A stretch of 64,000 nt of DNA from an uncultured Desulfobacter sp. (GTDB taxonomy: Bacteria > Desulfobacterota > Desulfobacteria > Desulfobacterales > Desulfobacteraceae): NCBI RefSeq assembly GCF_963666675.1, contig NZ_OY762929.1, forward strand, positions 3,224,001 to 3,288,000, given 5' to 3'. Position 1 is the stretch's first letter. Every line of letters begins with the position of its first letter. The notes below the pieces were generated by a model that searched no databases, was not told the origin of the DNA, and was given only the letters and a program-made list of their open reading frames with translations. Below, one piece after another: positions 29,201-36,525 of this stretch. Made by a program: the position numbers and the translations under genes.

Positions 29201-30020
29201 CTTCCGTCTGCCGGGCCATTACTATGACGAAGAGACCGGCCTGCACTACAACGGTAACCGGTATTATGATCCGGATACCGGCCGGTATCTGAGAACCGAT
29301 CCCCTGGGTATAGAAGGCGGCATGAACCTCTATGTTTACGCCATGAACAGCCCCTTGATGTTCACGGACCCGGACGGGTTAATCGCAAGGGATGCATGGG
29401 ATTATACAAAAAGATCCGGGGACCAACTCATCCGGGGCAACTATAGTGATGAAGTCACTTTGCTGGGGACCGGGGCTCAGATAGGAACAGGCCTTCTTGG
29501 TCTTGACCTTCCAGGCGATATAAGAGACATTACTTATGACCTGACAAATTGGGAATGGTCATGGGGGCATGCCGGACAAACTCTGTTGGATACCGCCAGT
29601 CTACTGCCTTTAGTCGGTGCATTGAAATATGCTGATGAGACCAGCACCCTTATCAAGAACGTTGATAAGGTTGATGAGATTGCCGATACTGCAAAAAATA
29701 CCTCAAAGGGGGGGATAGATTTTGTTGTTACAGAAAGTGGCGTAGCAATTCCAAAAAATCCGAAAACTTTAAAAAATAATTTAGATACTGCATTTCAAGA
29801 TGTTTCTACCAACTCAAGTACTTCAAGAAAATTCGTAGGTGAGGATGCTCAAGGTCCCCTAAGAGTACGAATTGAAAAAGCTCATCCTATTGATCCGAAT
29901 TTCACAGGAACGCCTGATCCCCTTCACACTGTAGATCATATGCACCTTGACCGCCGTAAAAATGTTACTTCTGGTGGATGGAAATCAAAGGAGAAGATTG
30001 ACTATGACTGGCCATTCTAA
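23286..30020 (+). CDS. RHS-repeat polymorphic toxin with N-terminal transglutaminase-like domain
   Basis: The product has about 2244 residues. After a signal peptide (PIFRLICIFILCFFFAGTAVA) comes a transglutaminase-like domain (about 65-190) whose usual catalytic Cys and His positions read NHWDTSSLL and TGYVWVEAWI, so it looks inactive. A DUF6531-like region (DPVDMATGEFYHEELPD, about 688) leads into many YD repeats and the RHS core ending near residue 2010 with GRYLRTDPLG and DPDGL. The last 200 residues differ: a pre-toxin helix region, then a probable toxin tip ending DHMHLDRRKNVTSGGW and IDYDWPF, with His/Asp residues suggestive of a nuclease. The start at 23286 overlaps the upstream stop as ATGA; ATG 23337 is the alternative. 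Confidence 0.88.
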   Translation: MKKTDNSILAKQTGTLAMNPIFRLICIFILCFFFAGTAVADVPGPEFTSETTECRFTPELTALAEDLDHDAVKIFKWVYENIESPKLMYKDGTSIKFRPFYEKSRLGAHTTYLAGRGNHWDTSSLLITLLRISGIPARYAQYSGTGYVWVEAWIKHGNYRNGSGVDSTGQWIPMVPWFKAYEVEPGLDLFTGSTVPAGLDFDFESYLLTDNPKHAAELYEEKLQDYLATHHPGQTLQSIAYQETTKDYDLSILSPTLPVDMRLSASIITFAEVASSDRVSITIKFKNKDTDADLLTYTAVMPEVSGKRICLDFKNVSGILKPVIKVDGTIVQGGETSDPGLNASGKFYISYMGGGYDSWVDRPAMDAGTLVHIGLDPVAASPVTVARLKEEYSSIDPALISDPDNREQLLGRMGKILSETYLSRNFDIKRRMDNLVHGRTAWNALAPTFIFADPDNIATAGESKFWFHPQWNIDAQSKTGYYKRQDDQLESMAWDHPVHELARWLAGYASSYNEGLIFDDWQDTPSASTIKILMVANEDSSIDVGNRMTTADISTLEALKDDYGTVSNALYPSTIDFMIDRLNEGGIVTAPLRKVTHEGMTGYVMLVTNSNGNIGDSYLFNMFEGGKTGESVVPSVTTVPSDSFHDTSTSISPAAQQTVADTYVNPDSDTTTASNDSWFSRALSTAGDPVDMATGEFYHEELPDIIIPSRGLNLSIVRTYKSRLIYNGPFGYGWTWNHAQHIIPQQSGDLIYYDENSQPQTLVDNGDGTYQTAPGVTYAVRKEGSEYIVKFRNNLEFTFNSDGFLTRKQDAYGNYLSFGYDTGNPGRIISIADALGQSLNLTYNAGGKVERLEDHTGRFCTYTYDGDDLTGFTDLENNTTAFAYLKNQSNPENNHNLTRYTLPEGDYLDIGYYENDQVSFHRNRREDTFHFFYSTLNRYGETWNEEGYYRKVFFNENQDEIRVLHEDGTVVQKAYDQYHNLTSLIDGNGNETVFDYGADPSKRLLASKTDSLNHVTSYAYTDTNNPYRPSQITDPKSHVTKLSYYPSGRLHTKTTGVDQAYDTDGRLVESPGAPGFTTTFAYDGFGNLVRITDPLNNGILHAYDENGLRKLSTTDKNGHVTAFDYYEQGDGQPLGLLQSRTIVSSLHPEGITTRYEYNQYNQVTLVTDPAGNQTVQDYDANRKPTVTTRPNGAVTQNIYDWARDLVAGAKVKETIDPLGNSTLFIHDRLGNVISVTDSEGYTRDADYNGRSRLTRRTDETGNTEYFEYDGMGNITAHTDKRGHDTGYTYDDAGRLLTVTDPEGNVTTTTWDAAGNKETVTDPNLNVTTFTYDALNRLVSKTTGFDTPDARTTEYRYDELNRLVKEISPEGHYRTFAYDAKANLRFTVFYDASDVRIKQIETIYYSDARDLVYTTIVDHGKDGSETGIVYEYDKKGRKIAETDEAGNTVRYEYDSVGNLLSTATPLGISENYYDLAGRLVTTITPSGDQTHYQYDTKGNLTWTRDPDGHETRMAYNGLGRQVATLDALNHTVLYDYDENANVLAVTDPENQTTYYTYDKANRKTGTTRPMGQEVSFAYDEAGNLAEIINGEGHKTAYTYNSLNQPRQVSYYNQSDLFTPVKTVLFSYDANGNMAGYDDAVTSAVFQYDGLDRKTSTTVDFGAFTKTFANAYPDNWTRTFTGPDAQATTFEYDGSGRLITAGSVQYGDYLWDLPQTQSTSGSTTRYGYDLNGRIVSVTAQNSAQATLLDRQYTYSPGGNLDTLDTEHGTYAYTHDELSRITGVDAPAGLEDEAYTYDGAGNRLTSLATASPWQYNPNNELTGQGAASYTYDDNGSITRRTGSEPLSFIYDESGRMTEVRDAADAVIATYYYDPFGRRLSKNVNGVRTYYLYADEGLIAEYDSTGTEIRSYGYLPGTANSIAPLYTKENSQYYWYHNDHIGTPQQLVDDTGTLAWEARYTSFGKAALVTETITNNFRLPGHYYDEETGLHYNGNRYYDPDTGRYLRTDPLGIEGGMNLYVYAMNSPLMFTDPDGLIARDAWDYTKRSGDQLIRGNYSDEVTLLGTGAQIGTGLLGLDLPGDIRDITYDLTNWEWSWGHAGQTLLDTASLLPLVGALKYADETSTLIKNVDKVDEIADTAKNTSKGGIDFVVTESGVAIPKNPKTLKNNLDTAFQDVSTNSSTSRKFVGEDAQGPLRVRIEKAHPIDPNFTGTPDPLHTVDHMHLDRRKNVTSGGWKSKEKIDYDWPF

Positions 30021-30387
30021 TTTTCAGCTAAATGACGTATTGTGGGTGGACGCTGAACTAATAAAAATGGAAATAGACTATGGGGATGTCCGCATTTCAA
30101 TTACAGAGTCTAGTGAACGGGAAATAAAAATTTTATTCAAAGGGTATATAGGTTACTCGGTGATTGGATTTTGGGATGAGATTGTTATTGAAAAGTTTGT
30201 GCTTCATGAAAAGCATCCATTTTTAGATAGTTGTATTCAAGAGCTGGAAAAAAAATATGGAAAGAACCTGCCCCCTTCAGGAGATGATGCTCGAAACAAA
30301 AAAGAATGGCTGCTGTCAGAACTTTGCTTGAGCGATGGAACAAGCATTCTTATTGTTGCCAACACAGCTGAGGTGATAGAAAGTTAA
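30004..30387 (+). CDS. Putative immunity protein of the RHS toxin
   Basis: This 127-residue acidic protein (MTGHSNFQLNDV...) has no signal peptide and no family I recognise. Its ATG overlaps the RHS stop by 17 bases, with AAAGGAGA about 10 bases upstream inside the RHS tip coding sequence. A small gene directly behind an RHS C-terminal tip is normally the cognate immunity gene; that is the basis for the call. It would neutralise the tip in the cytoplasm. Confidence 0.65.
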   Translation: MTGHSNFQLNDVLWVDAELIKMEIDYGDVRISITESSEREIKILFKGYIGYSVIGFWDEIVIEKFVLHEKHPFLDSCIQELEKKYGKNLPPSGDDARNKKEWLLSELCLSDGTSILIVANTAEVIES

Positions 30388-30462
30388 AAACAACAAATAA
30401 GGTAATTATTACCGGACAAAACTCAAATTGTAGTCAGGAAATCGCAGGGTTATCGCATGTAT

Positions 30463-30536
30463 TTGTATGGGGTCATTTGTATGGGGTCATTGTATGGGGT
30501 CAGGTCTTGAATTATTAGTTTTTCAAGGCCTGACCC
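30463..30536. repeat. Tandem TGTATGGGGTCA units and a REP-like hairpin
   Basis: Three near-identical 13-14-bp units (TTTGTATGGGGTCA) run into a hairpin with 15-bp arms (30497-30511 and 30522-30536, one G-T pair) beginning GGGTCAGG. Such a motif is typical of REP elements mobilised by IS200-like (RAYT) transposases. It marks the junction between the immunity gene and the RHS remnant. Confidence 0.6.
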
Positions 30537-30538
30537 AG

Positions 30539-31076
30539 CTGGACCCGGACTTTTATCGGTCCTGACACCCAGGCCACAACATTTGAATACGATGCTGCCG
30601 GCCGCCTGATTACGGCCGGTTCGGTAAGCTACGGCGATTACCTATGGGATCTGCCGCAAACCCAAAGCACTCCGGGTTCAACCACCAGCTACGGATACAA
30701 CCTGAACGGCAGGGTAGTGTCCGCCACTTCGCAAAACAGCGCACAGGCAACGCTTCTTGACCGGCAGTACACATAATCGCCCGGAGGTAACCTTGACACC
30801 CTTGATACCGTGATCAGCCGGTATCTGAGAACAGATCCCCTGGGCATCGACGGCGGACTGAACCTCTACGTCTATGCCATGAACAGCCCCTTGATGTTCA
30901 CCGATCCGGACGGGCTGATCGCAAGGGCTACATGGGATTTATATGAAACACCTCCCTCCAAAAAAGGAATAGTGTCCCGTTGGTTTATGGCTTTTTGTCC
31001 CACAACACTTTCATTACCGCTACAAGTTGAAGGTATCAAATCAATAAAGCTATTATCTCTTTTGGGTAAAAATTAA
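30539..31076 (+). pseudogene. Orphan RHS remnant (decayed duplicate of the RHS 3' region)
   Basis: Bases 30539-30800 are nearly identical to about 28310-28570 of the intact RHS gene, with a C-to-A change near 30775 creating a stop. At about 30810 the sequence jumps to the equivalent of 29272. A GATACCG motif occurs at both parental positions, which suggests deletion between short repeats. It then encodes SRYLRTDPLGIDGGLNLYVYAMN, DPDGLIARATW and a different tail ending at 31076. It is probably a displaced alternative toxin tip that has lost most of its sequence. Confidence 0.8.
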
Positions 31077-31119
31077 AGCACAGATGACAACTTTTTAAAT
31101 CATCAGCGGCGGCCGGTTT

Positions 31120-31212
31120 ATACTATAAAAGTTTTATATACGTGGTACCTCTCCAAGGAAGTCCGACAGTTCGTTGTGCAAAAAACCGGCCAGTCATGTT
31201 TGACCTGGTCAA
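31120..31212 (+). repeat. Two-hairpin repeat, degenerate copy I
   Basis: TTCGTTGTG is followed by a segment with CCGG, GTCATG and GACCTGG in the same order as copy F. The conserved 3' end is missing; the IS3 element begins at about 31220. It may be a copy cut by that insertion. This is the weakest member of the set. Confidence 0.35.
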
Positions 31213-31231
31213 GTAAAAATTGACACTTTTG

Positions 31232-32111
31232 TTAAGCGGCTTTTTCTAAAAACCACAGTTTTTCAAATTCTTTTGGACTGATATACCCCAAATAGGAATG
31301 ACGTCTGTTGCAATTGTAAAACATTTCGATGTAATCAATGATGTCTCTCCGGGCTTCTTCTCGGGTCATGTAGTTTGTAAAAAAGACCATCTCAGTCTTC
31401 AAACTACCGAAAAAGCTCTCTGCCACGGCATTGTCCCAACAATTCCCTTTCCGGCTCATGCTGCTAACCATCCCAAGGGTATTCAACATTTTCTGGAAAT
31501 TTTTACTGCAATACTGACTTCCCCTGTCTGAATGAAATAGCAGGCCAGGGGCAGGCATTCGACGCCTGATTGCCATGTGCAGGGCATCCATGATCAGCTT
31601 TGTGGTCATTCGATTACTCAGAGACCAGCCGACAACCCGACGTGAAAAAAGGTCTATAACGACGGCCAAATACAACCACCCTTCGTGGGTCCAAATGTAT
31701 GTAATGTCAGAGACATAAACCTTGTCCGCTTCGACAACTTCAAACTGTCTGTCCAGTAAATTCGGTGCAACTGGCAAATTGTGTTTGCTGTCTGTCGTCG
31801 CTTTAAATTTCTTTTTCTGCTTGGCGGCAACACCGGCCATTTTCATCAATGACCCAGCTTTGTACCGCCCGCAAGGACTGCCGGATGCTTTTATCTCTTC
31901 TGCAATCCGGCGGGCGCCATAGGTCCCCCTTGATGCTTGATGAGCCGCTTTAACAATAGGAATTAGTCTCTCTACTTCCCTCTGCCTCAATGATTTTTTA
32001 CATTTACGCCAGGCATAATATCCACTCCGGGATATAAGCATGACAATACATATCTGAGCTACTGGGTAAGCCTTCCTCTCAGCATCAACGAATTGATACT
32101 TCAGCTCATTT
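31232..32111 (-). pseudogene. IS3-family transposase OrfB (integrase core), separated from its OrfA
   Basis: The protein has the rve core with DDE residues in VSDITY, FHSDRGSQY and AVAESFF, preceded by the HTH_21 segment GTYGARRI. In IS3 elements it is made as an OrfA-OrfB frameshift fusion. Here the IS66 insertion lies at the OrfA/OrfB junction, so fusion is impossible. The frame is open up to 32185, but the first residues of that longer form come from IS66 sequence. Confidence 0.85.
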
Positions 32112-32284
32112 CTTTCGCGAAGAAGGCTGCTGCCGTGTCCTTTCGGCAAGCCTGTGTAAATCAAAAAAATTAAGATAACATTCAAAACAGACCCGATCCA
32201 AAAAAACAGTGTGTAAGGCGATGAGGGATAGTTTGCAGTGCAAAAATGTGTCTCAAAACATACTGGATTGGCTAAAAGGTCGTT

Positions 32285-32806
32285 TTACAGATTATCAGCT
32301 GTTTCCCCTGATTTTTTAGCGATTGTGTTTTCAAATGACCACGGCAACCAGTCAGAAGGGTTTTGGAAGATCTCGGAAGAGTGCTTCTGTAGTGCGGTCA
32401 GGTATTCAAAGGGATTTATATTTTGCAGGTTGCAGGTATGTATCAGGCTCATGAACAGGTCGCCAATATAGGCACCGTGTTCGGTTTTATAAAATAATGA
32501 ATTTTTTCGGTGCAGAATCGACTTTTTCAGCAATTGTTCGCAAAGATTATTATCCAGCGGTGCTCCAGGGATCTCCAGGAAACGGGTCAATTCCTGCCAG
32601 TGATTCAACATATATGATATGGCCTTGCCCAGACTGGAGTTGGGTTCTACTTCTTTGTTTTCAAACTTGTCTTCCAGCCATACTTTAAGCGCCCGCATCA
32701 GTGGACCGCTGTGGGTTTGATGATATTGAAGGCGTTGAGCATCGTCCAGGCCTTGCTCCCTTACCTTATGATCGTGCTCATAAATTTTAGCCACTGTATC
32801 AGTCAA
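32285..32806 (-). pseudogene. IS66 transposase TnpC, C-terminal fragment
   Basis: This stretch carries the C-terminal part of the IS66 transposase: HSGPLMRALKVWLEDK, GKAISYMLNHWQELTRFL, PLDNNLCEQLLKKSI (Glu of the catalytic triad region) and the SLIHTCNLQNINPFEYL tail. It was separated from its N-terminal part (33426-34484) by the IS200/IS605 insertion, so no complete transposase is made. Confidence 0.85.
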
Positions 32807-33430
32807 GTACCTCCGGCAGAGCCGGAGGCTTGAATTTATGAACCGCTCAAAGCGGTTATTTTATTGGCCACCTAAAAGGTGGCGTACCTATTTGAACAAA
32901 CTCAGTTGCTCTAAACGTTGATCCTCTTTCTCCTGAGAACGGATATATTCCCGGATAGTCGCCTCATCACGACCAACGGTTGAAACATGATAACCTCTGG
33001 CCCAAAATTGCTGCCCGGTAAAATTTCTTCGATGTCCCAGGTAATTCCGTGCTATATGGATCGCACTTTTACCCTTGATAAACCCAACGACTTGCGCGAC
33101 CGAATATTTCGGAGGAATCGAGATCAACATATGCACATGATCTGACATCATATGGCCTTCTATGATTTCACACTCCCTGCTACGCGCCAAATCTTTAAAG
33201 ACTTGTCCAAGATATTTCCTTAGTTCTCCATACAAAGTCTTTCTACGGTATTTGGGAATCCACACAACGTGGTATTTGCATTCCCAACGGCTATGGGATA
33301 AGCTTGAATCGTTATTCATGAAAGTCTCTCCTTTGTGAATTTGAGCGGTTCACGTTTATTGGAGGGACTTTCATTTATTCCCTTAAATGTCAAACACTGG
33401 TGAGTCCCCCGGCAGAGCCGGGGGTTTACC
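32806..33430 (-). mobile_element. IS200/IS605-type element inserted in IS66 tnpC
   Basis: One transposase gene is flanked by subterminal hairpins sharing the loop core GGCAGAGCC: one at 32810-32828 and one at 33406-33424. Short imperfect hairpins at both ends and no inverted repeats are typical of this family, which moves as single-stranded DNA. The exact ends are approximate. It carries no tnpB. Confidence 0.75.
32888..33319 (-). CDS. tnpA: IS200-type Y1 (HUH) transposase TnpA
   Basis: The 143-residue protein has the HUH motif in DHVHMLISIPP (about residues 60-70), the characteristic CKYHVVWIPKYRRK N-terminus, FWARGYHVSTVG, and the catalytic Tyr in REYIRSQEKED. It cuts and joins single-stranded DNA at the element hairpins. 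It appears intact, so this innermost element could be the active one of the nest. Confidence 0.93.
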   Translation of the reverse strand: MNNDSSLSHSRWECKYHVVWIPKYRRKTLYGELRKYLGQVFKDLARSRECEIIEGHMMSDHVHMLISIPPKYSVAQVVGFIKGKSAIHIARNYLGHRRNFTGQQFWARGYHVSTVGRDEATIREYIRSQEKEDQRLEQLSLFK

Positions 33431-34484
33431 TAAGGGCAATTACATGGTCACACTCCTCAGGGAAATCGTCCATGACGTCGACAAAGTTACGGCGTCCATG
33501 CACGAGACAATTGCATAATATCGATTCAAAACCTTTTGGCAGATTCCTGGACAGAGCATCACACATCTGTATTGGCCGATCTTCTCTGGATCCCCGTTCT
33601 TTCAGAACCCTGGATAAATTTTCTCCAGCATGATTGTGGCCGGTAAAAAACAGGGCAATCTTTCCTACGTCACATTCTGACAGGATTCCGGAAGTGAACA
33701 TCCCTTTTCGCTTGGCTGCCTTGTCTGTTTCTTTTATCAAGGATAAAATTTTCATTGTCGTGTCGTCATTGTACAACACCTTGCCTTGTGCAGCCTGACG
33801 GACTAACTCTGTATATACCGGATGAATCTTGTCTGCTACGCTTTCGATGATTTCCCATTGGGTCGATGGGGGCAGCGGCATCCCCAGGCTAGCCTGAAGT
33901 TTGCCCAAGCGGTATAAAGGGACTCCGCTGCCATATTTTAGAAGGGCCAGCATGGCACCGGATTTGGCATCATATTTTTCTTTGCCCACATTGTCGGGCG
34001 CCTGGGCAGTAAAAATCTGCCCACAAAGGTTACACCGCAATCTCTGCAGTTCATATACTGTCGCCTGGAAGGGAGCACCGCCTGTTATCCGGACGATCTT
34101 GGCAGGTGGTTTTTCACCATACAATTTACCTTTTTCACAGGCAGGGCAATCATTACCTGACTTAAGGCTTTGATGACAGATCTTGATCTTCTTGGCACCT
34201 TTATAGGCGTTTGCACCATTTTTGCCGTGACCTTTTTTCTTCTTTTTTCGTTTCGGCCGGTTCTGCGGATTCGACGTTTTCTTCTTTTCGGTCTTATCGC
34301 CGAATACCATTTTTAATAACCGTTTAATGGATGCTGCTTTTTCATTGGACAACGTATTCAAATAAGCAACGGTTTCAACCAATGCTTTGATCAACTCATA
34401 ATCGCCGTCCTGCAGTTCATTTGATCTTACCCGCTCAAGGAGCGCGTCAAGTTCGTCCTGCTTTATGTCCATCGTTTTTGACAT
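33426..34484 (-). pseudogene. IS66 transposase TnpC, N-terminal part (disrupted)
   Basis: Visible parts are the leucine-zipper-like N-terminus, a basic linker (NRPKRKKKKKGHGKNG), the zinc-binding region (CPACEKG, CNLCGQ) and the catalytic core start (VLYNDDTTMK, ALFFTGHNHAGENL, HGRRNFVDVMDDFPEEC). The frame stops five codons after HVI because of the IS200/IS605 insertion. The remainder is at 32285-32806. Confidence 0.88.
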
Positions 34485-34517
34485 GAAATGTGTGCTATCA
34501 CATTTAAACTCTAATGT

Positions 34518-34865
34518 CTAGATTTTTTTCCACAAAAGTACATTATTTTTTTGAGGATTTCCGTTCCATATCAACATCTGTAATTCATGTGCAGCCAATG
34601 GGTGAATTTCATCTCCTCCCTTTTTAGGCCACCATTTAAAACGCCCCTTGCTCAATCTTTTTTGACAAAGCCAGAAGCCCTGGCCATCATATATTAGTAT
34701 CTTCAGGGCAGTCCCCGGTTTGTTTCTGAAAACAAAAACATATCCGGAAAAAGGATTTTGTTTTAACACCCTGCGACAAACAGCTGCCAGGCCGTCGATC
34801 CCCTTTCGAAAATCAGCAGGAGTTACCGCCAGCATTATCCGCATTTGCGGTGTGATTTGGATCAT
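34518..34865 (-). CDS. IS66 accessory protein TnpB
   Basis: The 115-residue protein is a typical IS66 Orf2: MRIMLAVTPADFRKGIDGLA, NPFSGYVFVFRNKPGTALKILIYDG and a C-terminal half rich in Lys and Trp. It is required with TnpA for IS66 transposition; its biochemical role is not defined. Its start overlaps the end of TnpA. Confidence 0.93.
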   Translation of the reverse strand: MIQITPQMRIMLAVTPADFRKGIDGLAAVCRRVLKQNPFSGYVFVFRNKPGTALKILIYDGQGFWLCQKRLSKGRFKWWPKKGGDEIHPLAAHELQMLIWNGNPQKNNVLLWKKI

Positions 34866-35302
34866 GGAACACCAGCCAGTAAATATTTACCAAGGCTGAT
34901 CACTGCCGGGTCTGCACGACCTTTAAAACACATACGCATCTTAAAACCGGCCTGATTCTCCATTTCTATTATACAGTTGGTATCTTCCGGCGCTGGAGTG
35001 ATCTCTATAAACAGGGGGGAGTCATCGTCTTCTTCAGGAGAATCGACTGTAGTACAATGAATGGCATTATAAATTTTTTGTTTTAATGTGGTATGATTAA
35101 GCCGTAAACTGTGGGCAATCTTATTTATGCTCAGCCCTTGAGCATGGTGAAGGTCTGCTGCCGCCTGCCATAAATTATCCGGTATTCTTGACCTTCCGGT
35201 TCTGTTATTTCGCCAGTCTGCAAAAAGCTGCTGGACTTTTTCTAATGCGATTGATTGTTCTGCTGTCAATAATTGTTTATTCATCGGTCCCTCCATTAGC
35301 AA
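34862..35302 (-). CDS. IS66 accessory protein TnpA
   Basis: This 146-residue protein is the first IS66 gene. It has a helix-turn-helix-like segment (INKIAHSLRLNHTTLKQKIYN) and the C-terminal CFKGRADPAVISLGKYLL typical of the family. It is translated just ahead of TnpB (4-base overlap), about 70 bases inside the right end of the element. Confidence 0.85.
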   Translation of the reverse strand: MLMEGPMNKQLLTAEQSIALEKVQQLFADWRNNRTGRSRIPDNLWQAAADLHHAQGLSINKIAHSLRLNHTTLKQKIYNAIHCTTVDSPEEDDDSPLFIEITPAPEDTNCIIEMENQAGFKMRMCFKGRADPAVISLGKYLLAGVP

Positions 35303-35325
35303 TGTTCAAGTTGGAACCGATAATA

Positions 35326-35655
35326 TCACCCGGTACTGGGTATTTCACGCAGGCTTACCGGAAGGACACTTTCTTTCGCGAAGAAGGCTGCTGCCTTTTT
35401 TAAGATTTCACGTTCCATCTTCAAACGGTTGTTTTCTTTTCGAAGACGGCTCAACTCTGCCTTCATTGCCACACTTCCTTGTAAACCAGTGGCACTCTCT
35501 CCACTACCTTCAATCTCTCGTTTCCAGCGACCCAGCATGGTTGGATTTACTCCGAGATTTCGGGCTGCCTCGGTAATCTGATATCCCTGTTCGGTTATCA
35601 GTTTAACTGCTTCTTCTTTGAATTCAGGTGCATACTTCTTTCTGTCTTTCTTCAT
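35326..35655 (-). pseudogene. IS3-family transposase OrfA (3' end replaced by IS66 sequence)
   Basis: OrfA provides the DNA-binding domain: YAPEFKEEAVKLITEQG with the helix-turn-helix ITEAARNLGVNPTMLGRW, then a leucine-zipper coil (ELSRLRKENNRLKMEREILKK). The normal ending AAAFFAKE is still present, but the last residues (VLPVSLREIPSTG) come from the IS66 terminus. The insertion lies in the frameshift region joining it to OrfB. Confidence 0.85.
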
Positions 35656-35705
35656 TTGACACCTCCGTGTGGATTATTAACCCACTCTTAGAGAAGTGTC
35701 CACAA

Positions 35706-36338
35706 TTACCCTACCACCTCAGATCCCGGAATTTCCCCTTTCAGGACATCCTCCGCCACCTTTGGGTATAATTTCCCGGTTATCCCATAAGGCTTTCGGG
35801 CCAAACGCAAGATGGACTGTTCCCCAAGGATAAAATTCCCTGGCAGATCATCACCGTTGGATATCAGGTATTTCCCGATATGGGTATTTGTCCATTGCCT
35901 TGGATCAGAGGGAAACTCTTCAAGAGGTGTTGCCATTTTACGAGAAATCTGCCTACCTAAAAAACCCTGGGGTCTTAAATCGTAAAGGAAATATGGCAGT
36001 CCATCGTACAATCCGTTTCCATTCTCTCCCAGCAGTAGAGGAGAAATATGTGTTACGGGTTGCAGAAAATAACCACCGTGGCTTAATGGACGAAGGAATG
36101 CCGCCACACTAATTTTACCTAGATGATCCACAAAACCTAATGGTATTTTATCATTCACACCAAATGCATTGCAGGTTGCTGCATACCGGATTGATCTTCC
36201 ATCCTGAATCTGTACAATATTATCGCCAAGCGCCCTGAGTCTACGTGCAACAGAACTCTGACTCAAGCCAGTTGCAGCCTGGATCTCCTTGGATGTTGAC
36301 GGACCTCGTTTTAGATACTCTTTGATCGACATCGGCAT
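35706..36338 (-). pseudogene. yjjJ: HipA-family YjjJ-like protein, N-terminal fragment
   Basis: The 210-residue frame matches the N-terminal half of YjjJ-type HipA-family proteins: a winged-helix region (STSKEIQAATGLSQSSVARRL), then GLFDGLPYFLxDLRPQGFLGR-type sequence (here GNGLYDGLPYFLYDLRPQGF), DPRQWTNTHIGKYL, and GDDLPGNFILGE. It stops at SEVVG, where the family continues with GGxQPKF and the kinase lobe. The IS3 right end begins 4 bases before the stop codon. The missing half is not found on the other side of the IS, so the insertion was followed by deletion or rearrangement. Confidence 0.8.
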
Positions 36339-36525
36339 TAGCTAACTCATACTTATATTTTGGTTCGAATAATGACTAACAAATGATCATATCATAATAT
36401 TGCATATAAATTATATAATCAATATATTATTAAACTCTATTAAATCAACTTGGTTTATAATATGACTTATATACAGAGGTTGAATTTTTTAAGGCGACCT
36501 TTCGAATTGTTGATAATTAATCGCA

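Larger units (their letters stand above)
32135..35369 (-). mobile_element. IS66-family element, interrupted by an IS200/IS605 element
   Basis: Terminal inverted repeats are clear: GTGTCCTTTCGGCAAGCCTG at the left and GTGTCCTTCCGGTAAGCCTG read inward from 35369. The element encodes TnpA, TnpB and a split TnpC. It is flanked by a 26-bp direct repeat of IS3 sequence (32109-32134 and 35370-35395), far longer than the 8 bp usual for IS66. Confidence 0.85.
31220..35702 (-). mobile_element. IS3-family element, interrupted by an IS66 element
   Basis: The ends carry related inverted sequences (TTGACACTTTTGTTAAGCGG at the left; TGGACACTTC reading inward from 35702 at the right). OrfA (35326-35655) and OrfB (31232-32111) of one IS3 transposase are separated by 3.2 kb of IS66 sequence. 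The right end abuts the broken yjjJ gene. No target duplication is obvious. Confidence 0.75.

Noticed and set aside
30463..30502. Three short tandem units as a CRISPR array
   Set aside because: The units are contiguous without unique spacers, and no cas genes are present.
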